Below are positions 18,850-28,399 of a stretch of DNA of 64,000 nucleotides, piece by piece. This stretch comes from Paradevosia shaoguanensis (lineage in GTDB: Bacteria > Pseudomonadota > Alphaproteobacteria > Rhizobiales > Devosiaceae), in contig NZ_CP068983.1 in assembly GCF_016801025.1 (NCBI RefSeq), positions 1,612,001 to 1,676,000 on the forward strand, in the 5' to 3' direction. How positions within the stretch are numbered: the stretch's first letter is position 1; every line of letters begins with the position of its first letter. The notes below the pieces were generated by a model, which saw nothing but the letters and a program-made list of their open reading frames with translations, had not been told where the DNA came from and searched no databases. Position numbers and translations under genes: made by a program.

Positions 18850-21800
18850 ATGGCTACTTTTCTGCGTGATATCTTTGCCAAGCCGGTCGACCGTTCGATC
18901 GATGGGGTGATCAAGGCTGACGACAAGGCCAGCCTCCTGACCGAGCTCGATGAATATGTCATCACCAATGAGATCGGCGCCCGGCTGGAGCAATTCCTCG
19001 ACGCCTACAACAATTATGATACCGCGAACGGCGTGTGGATTTCTGGCTTCTTCGGATCAGGTAAATCTCACCTGCTGAAGATGCTCGCCCTTCTGCTGGA
19101 GAACGACGAGGTCGAGGGGCAGCGCGCCGTCGAAATCTTTGAGCGGAAGCTTGCGGGCAACCCGATGCTGGCGGGAGCTTTGCGCAAGGCAGTGTCGATT
19201 CCATCCCGGTCGGTCTTGTTCAATATAGACCAGAAGGCGGATGTGATCTCGAAGGCGGATGTCGATGCGCTTCTCGCCGTCTTCCAGAAGGTCTTTGACG
19301 AGATGTGCGGCTACTATGGCAAGCTCCCACATATCGCGCAGTTCGAGCGTGATCTGGACAGTCGAGGCAAGCTCGATGCCTTCAAGGCGGCCTTTGCGCA
19401 GTCTTCCGGAAAGCCTTGGGAGCGCGGGCGCGAACAGGCTCTGATGGAAGGCAGGCACATTGCCGCCGCCTTCGCGGAGGTCACGGGCGATGAGGTCAAG
19501 GATATTCTTGGCCAGTATCGCAAGGATACCAAGGTCTCGATCGAAGATTTCGCCAATATGGTGAAGTCGTGGATCGATGCGCAGGGGCCGAAGTTCCGGC
19601 TGAATTTCTTCGTCGATGAGGTGGGGCAGTATATCGCCGACAACGTCAAGCTCATGACGAACCTGCAAACCATTGCCGAAAGCCTGAACACGAAGTGCAA
19701 GGGGCAGGCCTGGATTGTCGTCACCGCCCAGCAGGACATGGGTTCGGTCATCGGGGATCTGACGGCGCAGCAAGAAAATGACTTCTCGAAAATCCAGGCG
19801 CGCTTTGCCAACCGGATGCCGCTGAACTCTCAGGATGTGGCCGAAGTCATCCAGCGCCGTCTGCTGGCCAAGACCGAGGCTGGTCAGATCACCCTTGGCA
19901 ATCTTTATGATGCTGAGGAAAACAACCTGCGCACTCTGTTCGATTTTGGAGATAATTCCTTCAAGTTCAGGAACTTCTCCGGAAAAGACCAGTTCGTCGC
20001 GAGCTACCCGTTCCCGAACTACCAGTATGACCTGTTCCAGCGCGCGATCATGGGCCTCTCGCAGCATAACGCGTTTGAGGGCAAGCACAGCTCGGTCGGC
20101 GAACGCTCTATGCTGGGGGTGTTTCAGGAGGTGGCCAAAAAGCTGGCCGACACGCCGGTTGGGGGGCTGGCGACCTTTGACCTGATGTTTGAGGGGATTC
20201 GCACCGCCCTGAAATCATCGGTTCAGCAGTCAATCCAACTGGCTGAAAAGAACCTTGGCGATGATTTTGCCGTGCGGGTGCTGAAGGTGTTGTTCCTTGT
20301 CAAATACGTCAAGGAATTCAAACCGACTGCCCGCAACATATCGATCCTCCTGTTGTCCCGGTTCGAGGCGGACCAGACCGAGCAGCGCCGCAATATCGAG
20401 GAGGCTTTGTCGCTTCTGGAGCGTCAGACGCTGATCCAGCGCAACGGTGAGGTCTATGAATTCCTCACCAATGAGGAAAAGGACGTCGAGGCCGAGATCA
20501 AGGCAATCGCCGTCGATCCCGCCGAGATAGAACGGCAGCTCGATGAACTGGCGTTCGGCGCGATCCTCCGTCACGGCAAGATCAAGCATGCCGGCACGGG
20601 CGTCGATTACGCTTTCACCCGCAAGCTTGACGGCCACAGCCTGAACCGGGAACATGAGCTTTCCGTCAATATCATCTCGCCGTTCAGCGACGATTCCGAC
20701 GCACCGGATGTGGTTCGTTCGAACAGCATGGCAAGCGATGAGATGATTGTCCTACTCGGGCGTGATGTGCGTTTTACGCGCGATCTCGTCCTCTGGCTCC
20801 AGACCGTAAAATTTGCGCGTCAGGTCACCAGCGGCGACGCCCAACCCGGTCGTGATCGTATCATTGCGGAAAAGCGTGACCAGAATACGCGCCGCGAAAA
20901 GGAACTGGTGCAGCGGCTGCGCGGCCTGATCGCGGATGCTCGACTCTTCGTGCGCGGTGCCGAGCTGGAGATCGGCGGCGAAGATCCACAGGATCGGCTG
21001 GTCAAAGGTTTCCAGGTCTTGGTGGACAAGGTCTATACCAGCCTGCCTGTCCTGCGCGGCGCCACTTACACCGAAGCAGATCTTGGGCGAGCCGGACGCG
21101 TCGATGGCGGGCTTTTCGGCGGCGAAGGCAGCGGTCTGACCGAAGCCGAGCAGGACGTGCTGAATCATGCTCAGGCTCAGATGCGCCTTGGGACGCGGGT
21201 CTCGGTCAAAGCTTTGGTCGAGAAGTTCGGAGCAAAACCTTATGGCTGGCCCGCCATCGCGGTTCTCTGCCTGACCGCGAGCCTTGTCGCGCGCGGCAAG
21301 CTTGAGGCTCGGGCCGACAGTGCTTTGCTGGAAGGGGATGCGCTGGTGCAGGGGCTGCGCAACAGTCATGCCCTTGGCAATATTCTGCTTTCCCCGCAGA
21401 TCGAGTTCACTGCTGCCCAGATCCGCAAATCCCGCGAACTGTTTCAGGAACTGTTCGATCTTCCAGCCTCTGGCAATGACGCGCGCAGTCTGGGTGCGGA
21501 GTGGCAGACGCAACTGCGCAAGCTGCTCGGCGATGTCGAGCAGGAGAGTCGCGCCATTGCAGCCTATCCCTTTGCCGCCGCCCTCGATCCCCTGCGCACC
21601 ATGCTGGATGGGATGCGCGACCAGTCGGCGACCTGGTTCATCACCGGCCCGATCGGGCAGGAAGACCAGCTTCTTGATGCAAAAGAGGATGTCTTCGACA
21701 AAGTCCGCAGCTTCATGCGCGGGCCGCAAAAAGCCATCTACGATGAAGTGCGCTCTTTCCTGACCAAGCAGGATCAGAACCTTGGCTATTCCGAAGGTGC

Positions 21801-22389
21801 TGCCGCCGACAAACTGCGTCAGGTTCTTGAGGATCCGCAGTGCTACAAGGGCACCGCAATTCAGGAACTGAAAGCGGATTTTTACGCCCTGAAGGAGCGT
21901 ATCGAGCAAACCGTTCTGGCTGAGCGCAACGCTGTCATCATAGCGATTGATGAGGTTGCCGGAAAAGTCGCCCAGACTTCGGAGTTTGGCGCACTGCCGC
22001 CCGAGCAGCAGGCGCGCATCCGCGAAGGGCTTACTGCGCGGAAATCAGACCTTGCCGCACAGAGCCTGATCCCGGCGTTGCGCAATCTGGCGACCGAGGT
22101 GCGCTCCAATCTTCTGGCTGACACGCTGACCCGCATTGCGGAGCTGACGCCAGCACCAGCGCAAACACCGGCACCGCAGCCTCAGCCCGCTGGCGGCGTG
22201 GCCGAACCTCAGCCAGCGCCATATGTGCCGCCAGCACCGGTGAAACCCCAATATATCAAGGCGCAGTCGATCACCGTCCCCTTCGCGAAAACCTATCTCG
22301 AAGATGAGGACGATGTGACCCACTACCTCGATGAGATGAAAAAGACCCTGCTGGCCGAGATCGGCGCGGGCAAGAAAGTGATTGTCTGA
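18850..22389 (+). CDS. brxC: BrxC, BREX ATPase
   Basis: A 1179-aa P-loop ATPase, normal for BrxC. Walker A GFFGSGKS is at residues 66-73, and FFVDEVGQYI near residue 254 is the likely Walker B region. The C-terminal third is helical and ends with a Pro/Gln/Ala-rich linker (about 1095-1135) and a short conserved tail. BrxC is thought to power or signal within the BREX complex with BrxB, PglX and PglZ. The stop shares one base with the pglX start (TGATG), so they are translationally coupled. Confidence 0.95.
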   Translation: MATFLRDIFAKPVDRSIDGVIKADDKASLLTELDEYVITNEIGARLEQFLDAYNNYDTANGVWISGFFGSGKSHLLKMLALLLENDEVEGQRAVEIFERKLAGNPMLAGALRKAVSIPSRSVLFNIDQKADVISKADVDALLAVFQKVFDEMCGYYGKLPHIAQFERDLDSRGKLDAFKAAFAQSSGKPWERGREQALMEGRHIAAAFAEVTGDEVKDILGQYRKDTKVSIEDFANMVKSWIDAQGPKFRLNFFVDEVGQYIADNVKLMTNLQTIAESLNTKCKGQAWIVVTAQQDMGSVIGDLTAQQENDFSKIQARFANRMPLNSQDVAEVIQRRLLAKTEAGQITLGNLYDAEENNLRTLFDFGDNSFKFRNFSGKDQFVASYPFPNYQYDLFQRAIMGLSQHNAFEGKHSSVGERSMLGVFQEVAKKLADTPVGGLATFDLMFEGIRTALKSSVQQSIQLAEKNLGDDFAVRVLKVLFLVKYVKEFKPTARNISILLLSRFEADQTEQRRNIEEALSLLERQTLIQRNGEVYEFLTNEEKDVEAEIKAIAVDPAEIERQLDELAFGAILRHGKIKHAGTGVDYAFTRKLDGHSLNREHELSVNIISPFSDDSDAPDVVRSNSMASDEMIVLLGRDVRFTRDLVLWLQTVKFARQVTSGDAQPGRDRIIAEKRDQNTRREKELVQRLRGLIADARLFVRGAELEIGGEDPQDRLVKGFQVLVDKVYTSLPVLRGATYTEADLGRAGRVDGGLFGGEGSGLTEAEQDVLNHAQAQMRLGTRVSVKALVEKFGAKPYGWPAIAVLCLTASLVARGKLEARADSALLEGDALVQGLRNSHALGNILLSPQIEFTAAQIRKSRELFQELFDLPASGNDARSLGAEWQTQLRKLLGDVEQESRAIAAYPFAAALDPLRTMLDGMRDQSATWFITGPIGQEDQLLDAKEDVFDKVRSFMRGPQKAIYDEVRSFLTKQDQNLGYSEGAAADKLRQVLEDPQCYKGTAIQELKADFYALKERIEQTVLAERNAVIIAIDEVAGKVAQTSEFGALPPEQQARIREGLTARKSDLAAQSLIPALRNLATEVRSNLLADTLTRIAELTPAPAQTPAPQPQPAGGVAEPQPAPYVPPAPVKPQYIKAQSITVPFAKTYLEDEDDVTHYLDEMKKTLLAEIGAGKKVIV

Positions 22390-25300
22390 TGGATACCAAC
22401 GCCCTGAAGAAATTTGCGCAAAGCGCGCGCAACCTGCTGATCGATCAGGTCACAGCCCGCTTGGACATGGTGCTGGCCGAGGGCGCGCCGGCCCGCCGCG
22501 AACATCCCAAGGCAATTGCAAAGCTGGAAGCGGCTGCCAACAGTAACCGCGCCCAGGTGATCGAGCATGCGGCCTATACCTGGTTCAACCGCTTCACCGC
22601 ACTGCGCTTCGTGGATGTGACGGGGTTGACCAACCCGCGTGTGGTCTCGCCCGCCGACGGCGCCACCCGGCCCGAGATTCTTGCCGAGGCGATGGCAGGA
22701 AACCTGCCAGATCGCGCACGGCCAGAAATCGCCGAATATCTGAACGGCACGCGCCCAGCCCATGACGGTCAGGCGGAGGCCTATCGCCTGCTGCTGATCC
22801 ATGCCTGCAACGAATGGCATGGCGCCATGCCCTATATGTTTGAGCGCGCCGATATGCTCGACCGGGCCGAGGATTATACCGAGCTGCTGATACCCGACGA
22901 TCTTCTGTCGCCGGACAGCATCCTCGCCCGCTTGCGCGAGGTGATGACGGAAGATGCCTGCCAGGATGTCGAGATCATCGGCTGGCTTTACCAATTCTAT
23001 ATCAGCGAAAAGAAGGATCAGGTCTTTGCTGGCCTGAAGAAGAACCAGAAGATCACGGCGGAAAATATCCCCGCTGCGACGCAGCTGTTCACCCCGCACT
23101 GGATCGTTCGCTATCTGGTGGAGAATTCGCTGGGGCGGCTGTGGCTGCTGAACCGTCCGCAATCGAAGCTGGTGGCGAAGATGGACTATTACATCGCGCC
23201 GGAAGAGCCGGAGACGGATTTTCTGCGCATCAGCCGGCCCGAGGATATCCGCATCTGCGATCCGGCCTGCGGCTCGGGCCATATGCTGACCTACGCCTTT
23301 GACCTGCTCTATGAAATCTATGCCGAGGAAGGCCATGACGCGGCCGAGATCCCCGGCCTGATCCTGAAGCACAACCTGACCGGCATCGAGATTGACGACC
23401 GTGCCGGCGCGCTGGCAGCCTTCGCGCTGTCGATGAAGGCGGCAGCAAAACTGGGTCGGCGGCGCTTCCTACGGATGGAGGCGAAGCCCGACATCGTCGT
23501 GTTGCAGGATGTGCGCTTCACATCTGCCGAGATGCAGGACGTGGCCGCCGTGGTGGGCAAGGATCTGTTCACCGATGAACTGCGCGAGACGCTGGGGCAG
23601 TTCGAGCAGGCGAAGAACTTCGGCTCGCTGATCGTGCCGAAGCTGCGCGATCCGGACGAGACGTTGAGGGTAGTCGAGGCGCGGGATTTCGGCGGCGACC
23701 TGCTGCTGAAAGAGGTGCAGGAGCGCGTCGTCGCCGTGCTGCGCATGGCCGAGGCGCTGTCGCCGAAGTATCACGTGGTGGTGGCCAACCCGCCGTATAT
23801 GGGCGTGAAAGGAATGACTGCAACCACAGCCAACTGGCTGAAAGATAACTACCCTGATGGGAAAACGGATCTTTTCGCAGCTTTCATTGAAAGAGGATTG
23901 GCGCTCATTTGTCAGTCTGGTTTCTCATCCATGGTGACCATGGAAAGCTGGATGTTTCTTTTCTCATATGAGGCAATACGCTCGAAGATACTAAGCTATG
24001 CCGCTATCCATTCGATGGTTCATATGCCGTACCTTGGGAAAGGCGGCACGAGCATGGGCATTAACTTTGGGACCGCAGCCTTCGTACTCGAAAAAAACAC
24101 ACGACCGGATCTTGCAGGCGAATACGTCTGTGTGAGGTACTATGAAACGGACGCGGATGGAGTGCCGCGAACTTTTCCAGTCGAAAACGAGCGACGATCG
24201 AGCGTCCTAGCTTCAGAATTTACGAAGATCCCTGGTAACCCAATCGCATATTGGGTGAACTTAGATGAGCGCAACAAATATGCCAGCGGGGAATTGGTCT
24301 CAAGCGTCGCGGAACCTCGCAAAGGGATCGATACGGGCGACAACAATCTATTTTTGAGATCTTGGTACGAAACGTCGGCAATCTCATTCTCCGAGCTCGC
24401 TAATTCCTTGGATGTCAGATGGTTCCCGTACAATAAGGGGGGGGATTTTCGGCGTTGGTATGGCAACCGGGAGTTCGTGGTAAACTGGCAGTATGATGGA
24501 GCAGCGATCAAATCTCGCTTGGACTGGAAGTCGAAGAAGCCAACTATCCGAAATAAAGAATACTTCTTCCGTGAGGGCTTCACTTGGACAACTGTGTCAT
24601 CGGGCGGCTTTTCAGCTCGCTGGACGCCAGAGGGCGCAATGTTCGACAATGGAGGCTGCACACTATTCTCATCAGATCATCTGATGCCAGTGGGAGCGTT
24701 TCTTAACAGCGCGGTCATGAAGCGTTATCTTGCATTTCTGTCGCCTACATTAAACTTCCAGCCCGGCGACATTGGAAAAGCACTTTTCTTGAAAAAGTGC
24801 CTGTCGCAGCCTTTGGTTGCGGGCGATCTAATCGCATTGTCTCGCGCAGACTGGGATGCTTTCGAAACCTCTTGGGATTTCATCACGCTCCCGCTGCTCT
24901 TGCCCGATCACCGGGACGAAACGCTGGCGAATACCTATGCCAACCTCCGCGCTCATTGGCAGGGTAGGACGGACGAGATGCAGCGGCTGGAGGAAGAGAA
25001 CAACCGCATATTCATCGACGCCTATGGCCTTGCCGGCGAACTCACGCCCGAAGTGCCGATCGAGGAAATCACTCTCACCTGTAACCCGGCCTATCGCTAT
25101 GGCGTGAAGGGGTCGGAAGAAGACCGCGAGGCGCGACTGCGCGAGGATACGGTGGCCGAATTCCTCCATTATGCCGTAGGCTGCATGTTCGGGCGCTACA
25201 GCCTCGATGCACCCGGCCTGATCCTCGCCAATCAGGGGGAAGGGATCGAGGAGTATCTGGCCGCCCTGCAAAAACAAGGCGTGCCCGAGCCCAGCTTCGC

Positions 25301-25892
25301 TCCCGACCGCGACAATGTCATCCCGGTGCTTGATGCCGACTGGTTCGCCGATGACATCGTCACCCGCGCCCGTGATTTCCTGCGCGTCACCTTTGGCGAG
25401 GCGAAGTTCCGCGAAAACCTCGCCTTCATCGAGAAGGCCCTCGGCAAGGATCTGCGCCGCTGGTTCACGAAGGATTTCTTCGACTATCATGTGCGCCGCT
25501 ATAAAAAGCGCCCGGTCTACTGGATGTTCTCCAGCCCCAAGGGCAGCTTCAATGCGCTGATCTATATGCACCGCTACCGGCCCGACACGGTCTCGGTCGT
25601 GCTGAACCAGTATGTGCGCGAATTCATTCACAAGCTGGAGGTGGAGCGCGCCCGGCTGGAAAAGCTGGCCGACGATCCTGCCGCTACGCCCGCCCAGCAA
25701 ACAAAGGCGCAAAAGGAAATAGCCACGGTCATCAAGCAGATCGCCGAGCTGACCGAGTGGGAACGCGAAGTCGTCTACCCGATGGCACAGCAGAAAATCG
25801 CCATCGATCTGGATGACGGGGTGAAGCGCAACTATCCGCTGTTCGCCGGTGCGCTGAAGCCGATCAAGGGGCTGGAGGCTGCGGATGACTGA
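22389..25892 (+). CDS. pglX: PglX (BrxX), BREX adenine-specific DNA methyltransferase
   Basis: A 1167-aa type I BREX methyltransferase that marks host DNA at a non-palindromic adenine site. The SAM-binding motif DPACGSGH starts at residue 291 and the catalytic NPPY is at 467-470. The segment from about 23815 to 24870 (residues about 476-828), where target recognition is expected, is much less GC-rich than the flanks: hand counts give 31/60 G+C at 24121-24180 and 30/60 at 24181-24240, against 42/60 at 23221-23280. The frame is intact across it. It overlaps pglZ by eight bases. Confidence 0.95.
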   Translation: MDTNALKKFAQSARNLLIDQVTARLDMVLAEGAPARREHPKAIAKLEAAANSNRAQVIEHAAYTWFNRFTALRFVDVTGLTNPRVVSPADGATRPEILAEAMAGNLPDRARPEIAEYLNGTRPAHDGQAEAYRLLLIHACNEWHGAMPYMFERADMLDRAEDYTELLIPDDLLSPDSILARLREVMTEDACQDVEIIGWLYQFYISEKKDQVFAGLKKNQKITAENIPAATQLFTPHWIVRYLVENSLGRLWLLNRPQSKLVAKMDYYIAPEEPETDFLRISRPEDIRICDPACGSGHMLTYAFDLLYEIYAEEGHDAAEIPGLILKHNLTGIEIDDRAGALAAFALSMKAAAKLGRRRFLRMEAKPDIVVLQDVRFTSAEMQDVAAVVGKDLFTDELRETLGQFEQAKNFGSLIVPKLRDPDETLRVVEARDFGGDLLLKEVQERVVAVLRMAEALSPKYHVVVANPPYMGVKGMTATTANWLKDNYPDGKTDLFAAFIERGLALICQSGFSSMVTMESWMFLFSYEAIRSKILSYAAIHSMVHMPYLGKGGTSMGINFGTAAFVLEKNTRPDLAGEYVCVRYYETDADGVPRTFPVENERRSSVLASEFTKIPGNPIAYWVNLDERNKYASGELVSSVAEPRKGIDTGDNNLFLRSWYETSAISFSELANSLDVRWFPYNKGGDFRRWYGNREFVVNWQYDGAAIKSRLDWKSKKPTIRNKEYFFREGFTWTTVSSGGFSARWTPEGAMFDNGGCTLFSSDHLMPVGAFLNSAVMKRYLAFLSPTLNFQPGDIGKALFLKKCLSQPLVAGDLIALSRADWDAFETSWDFITLPLLLPDHRDETLANTYANLRAHWQGRTDEMQRLEEENNRIFIDAYGLAGELTPEVPIEEITLTCNPAYRYGVKGSEEDREARLREDTVAEFLHYAVGCMFGRYSLDAPGLILANQGEGIEEYLAALQKQGVPEPSFAPDRDNVIPVLDADWFADDIVTRARDFLRVTFGEAKFRENLAFIEKALGKDLRRWFTKDFFDYHVRRYKKRPVYWMFSSPKGSFNALIYMHRYRPDTVSVVLNQYVREFIHKLEVERARLEKLADDPAATPAQQTKAQKEIATVIKQIAELTEWEREVVYPMAQQKIAIDLDDGVKRNYPLFAGALKPIKGLEAADD

Positions 25893-28392
25893 CCGCATCA
25901 CCGCCGGCCTGATGCGGCTCTATGAGGATCAGGGCCATCGCATCGTCTTCTGGTATGACGCCGCCCGCGATCTGCGCGCAGCGTTCGATGCGGTGGACCT
26001 GCCCGGCGTCAACAAACTGGAGATCGCCAACAACGAATTCGGCCTGAAATACCGCATGCTGCGGCAAGAGCCGATAGCGCGATTCCTGCTCTACAAGGAC
26101 GGCCCCGAGCCGCCGATGCCTGAGAACTGGCTGCTGGATGTGCAACTGGCCAGCGCCGTGTTCCGCACCGATCAGGCGGCGATCTGGGTGGCTGATCTCG
26201 GCATTCCGGCGAAGTATGAAGCCGCCGTGCGCGATCACGCTGAATTCTACCGCTCAGGCAAGCGGCTGGAAGCGCTGCGCGCGATCGAGCGCGAGCGGCC
26301 CTCGCAAAGCGCCAACGATGTCCGCCGCAAGATGCTGGCGGTCTGCGCTGGTGCGGATGGTGATCTTGATACGGTGATCGAGGCGTTGCTGGCCGAGCTG
26401 GCTGAAGGCCGTGATGACGCGCTGAAGCTGGTGGATCGGGTCGGGCTGGCAGACTTCTTCTGGAAAGAAGTGGCCGCGCGTTATGGCTATGCGGCGGATG
26501 CGCCGGATTTTCAGGATTTCGCCATCACGCTGTTTTCCAGCGCCTGGGCGCGGGCGATGGGAGAAGCTGCGCCCCTGAACACGGATGCCGCGTTGATGTT
26601 CCGCCGCTGGAGCGCCTCGCGCCGGTGGGGTGAGGCGTTCGAGAAGCTGTCGGGCGATTATCAGGACGTGCTGAAGATCAGGGACGATCTGGCCTCCCGC
26701 GATTTTCGCACCCTCATCCCGCATGATCACTTCGAGGAAGTGGACCGGAGGATCGTTGTCGCCATCATTGAGGGGCTGGCCCGGCAGAGCCTGCCCGCGA
26801 CAGATGTGCTGAAGTGGGTGCGCGATCGCCGCCAGAGCCATTGGTATAGCCGTTACGCGGATGTCTATCAGGCCATTGGTTATGCGACCGAGTTTCAGCA
26901 GGCGCTGGCCGAGGCTGATCTGACGATGACCAGCCTGTCCGATGGTGTGAAGCGATACTCCGCAAGCTGGTTCCGACTGGACCAGCTTTATCGCAAGTTC
27001 ATCTATCATATGCAGAAGAGTGGACAGTCGGGGCTGCTGTCCACGCTCTATGAGGCGGTTGAGAACCGCTACACCACGAACTTCGTGCTGAAGCTGAACG
27101 ATGCCTGGCAGGATCAGGTGGCCCGCCTGACGGACTGGGCTGTCCCGGGCTTTCCCCGTCAAGTGGATTTCTATCGGGCGCAGGCTGCTGAGTACCGGCG
27201 CAAGGATCAGAAAGTCGTCGTCGTCATCTCGGATGCGCTGCGCTATGAGGTGGCCGAAGAGGCGCTGCGCGAGATCCGCAAGCTCAATCGGTTCGATGCT
27301 GAACTGAAGCCGATGATCGGGGTTTTGCCGAGCTATACCCAGCTTGGCATGGCGGCGCTGTTGCCGCATCGACAACTGGCGATCCGCGACGACAATGATC
27401 TGGTGCTGCTGGACGGTGAAAGCACCATGGGGGCCGCCGCTCGTGAAAAGGCGCTTGCTGCGGGCCGGGCTGGAGACCGGGTAAAGATTCTCGCGGCTAA
27501 GGATTTCATGAATCTGGGATCATCGGAGGGCAAAGACCTCTTCCGGGATCATGATGTCCTCTATCTGTATCACAACCAGATCGATGCGATTGGCGACAAG
27601 CTCGCCACTGAGGAAAATGTCCCCGCCGCGGCAGAGGCTGCCATCGAGGATCTGGTGAAGCTGGTGCGGAAGCTGACCTCGGCCAATTTCTCGAACATCC
27701 TGATCACCGCCGATCACGGCTTCCTGTGGCAGCACAAGGCACTGGAAGAGAGCGGCTTCGCGCTGAGCGAGCCGGAAGGCGAGATCGTTACACGAAACCG
27801 GCGCTTCGTGATCGGCCGGGGCCTTAACAGCAGTGGCGGCATGAAGAAGTTCTCTGCTGCACAGCTTGGGCTGGAAGGTGAGCAGGACATTCTGATCCCG
27901 AACTCGATCAACCGCCTGCGGGTCAAAGGATCAGGCAGTCGCTTTGTCCATGGCGGGGCGAGCCTGCAGGAGATCGTCCTGCCGGTCCTGCGTGTCGGCA
28001 AGCAGCGCAAGGAGGATGTCGGACAGGTTTCGGTGCAGATCATTCCGCCACCCCGTGCCCAGATCACCACGGGCCAGATCCAGATCACTTTCTATCAGGC
28101 GGAGCCAGTTACCGAGAAGCAGCAGCCCCGGCAGGTGCATGCAGCCATCTTTGCGGACGATGGAAGGCTCATCTCTGACGAAGCCGAGCTGGAATTCGAT
28201 TTCGCGTCCGAGAACCCGCGCGAGCGTGAGCTATCGCGGGGCTTCCTGCTGTCCAAGGCGGCAGACGCCTATAACAATCAGACAGTCTTCCTGAAGCTGC
28301 GAACGCGCATCGGCAAGACCAGCCATTTCGAAGATCACGCGTCGCAGCCGCTGCTGCTGAAACGCGGGATCAGCACAGATTTCGATTTCTGA
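25885..28392 (+). CDS. pglZ: PglZ (BrxZ), BREX alkaline-phosphatase-like protein
   Basis: An 835-aa protein with the PglZ alkaline-phosphatase superfamily domain in its second half. Metal-site signatures are visible: ISDALRYE with D450, and ITADHGF with D610-H611. The N-terminal half is helical and probably contacts partner BREX proteins. PglZ is a core, defining component of BREX and is needed for both methylation and exclusion. It overlaps pglX by eight bases and is followed by brxL after seven bases. Confidence 0.95.
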   Translation: MTDRITAGLMRLYEDQGHRIVFWYDAARDLRAAFDAVDLPGVNKLEIANNEFGLKYRMLRQEPIARFLLYKDGPEPPMPENWLLDVQLASAVFRTDQAAIWVADLGIPAKYEAAVRDHAEFYRSGKRLEALRAIERERPSQSANDVRRKMLAVCAGADGDLDTVIEALLAELAEGRDDALKLVDRVGLADFFWKEVAARYGYAADAPDFQDFAITLFSSAWARAMGEAAPLNTDAALMFRRWSASRRWGEAFEKLSGDYQDVLKIRDDLASRDFRTLIPHDHFEEVDRRIVVAIIEGLARQSLPATDVLKWVRDRRQSHWYSRYADVYQAIGYATEFQQALAEADLTMTSLSDGVKRYSASWFRLDQLYRKFIYHMQKSGQSGLLSTLYEAVENRYTTNFVLKLNDAWQDQVARLTDWAVPGFPRQVDFYRAQAAEYRRKDQKVVVVISDALRYEVAEEALREIRKLNRFDAELKPMIGVLPSYTQLGMAALLPHRQLAIRDDNDLVLLDGESTMGAAAREKALAAGRAGDRVKILAAKDFMNLGSSEGKDLFRDHDVLYLYHNQIDAIGDKLATEENVPAAAEAAIEDLVKLVRKLTSANFSNILITADHGFLWQHKALEESGFALSEPEGEIVTRNRRFVIGRGLNSSGGMKKFSAAQLGLEGEQDILIPNSINRLRVKGSGSRFVHGGASLQEIVLPVLRVGKQRKEDVGQVSVQIIPPPRAQITTGQIQITFYQAEPVTEKQQPRQVHAAIFADDGRLISDEAELEFDFASENPRERELSRGFLLSKAADAYNNQTVFLKLRTRIGKTSHFEDHASQPLLLKRGISTDFDF

Positions 28393-28399
28393 GGTGCCG

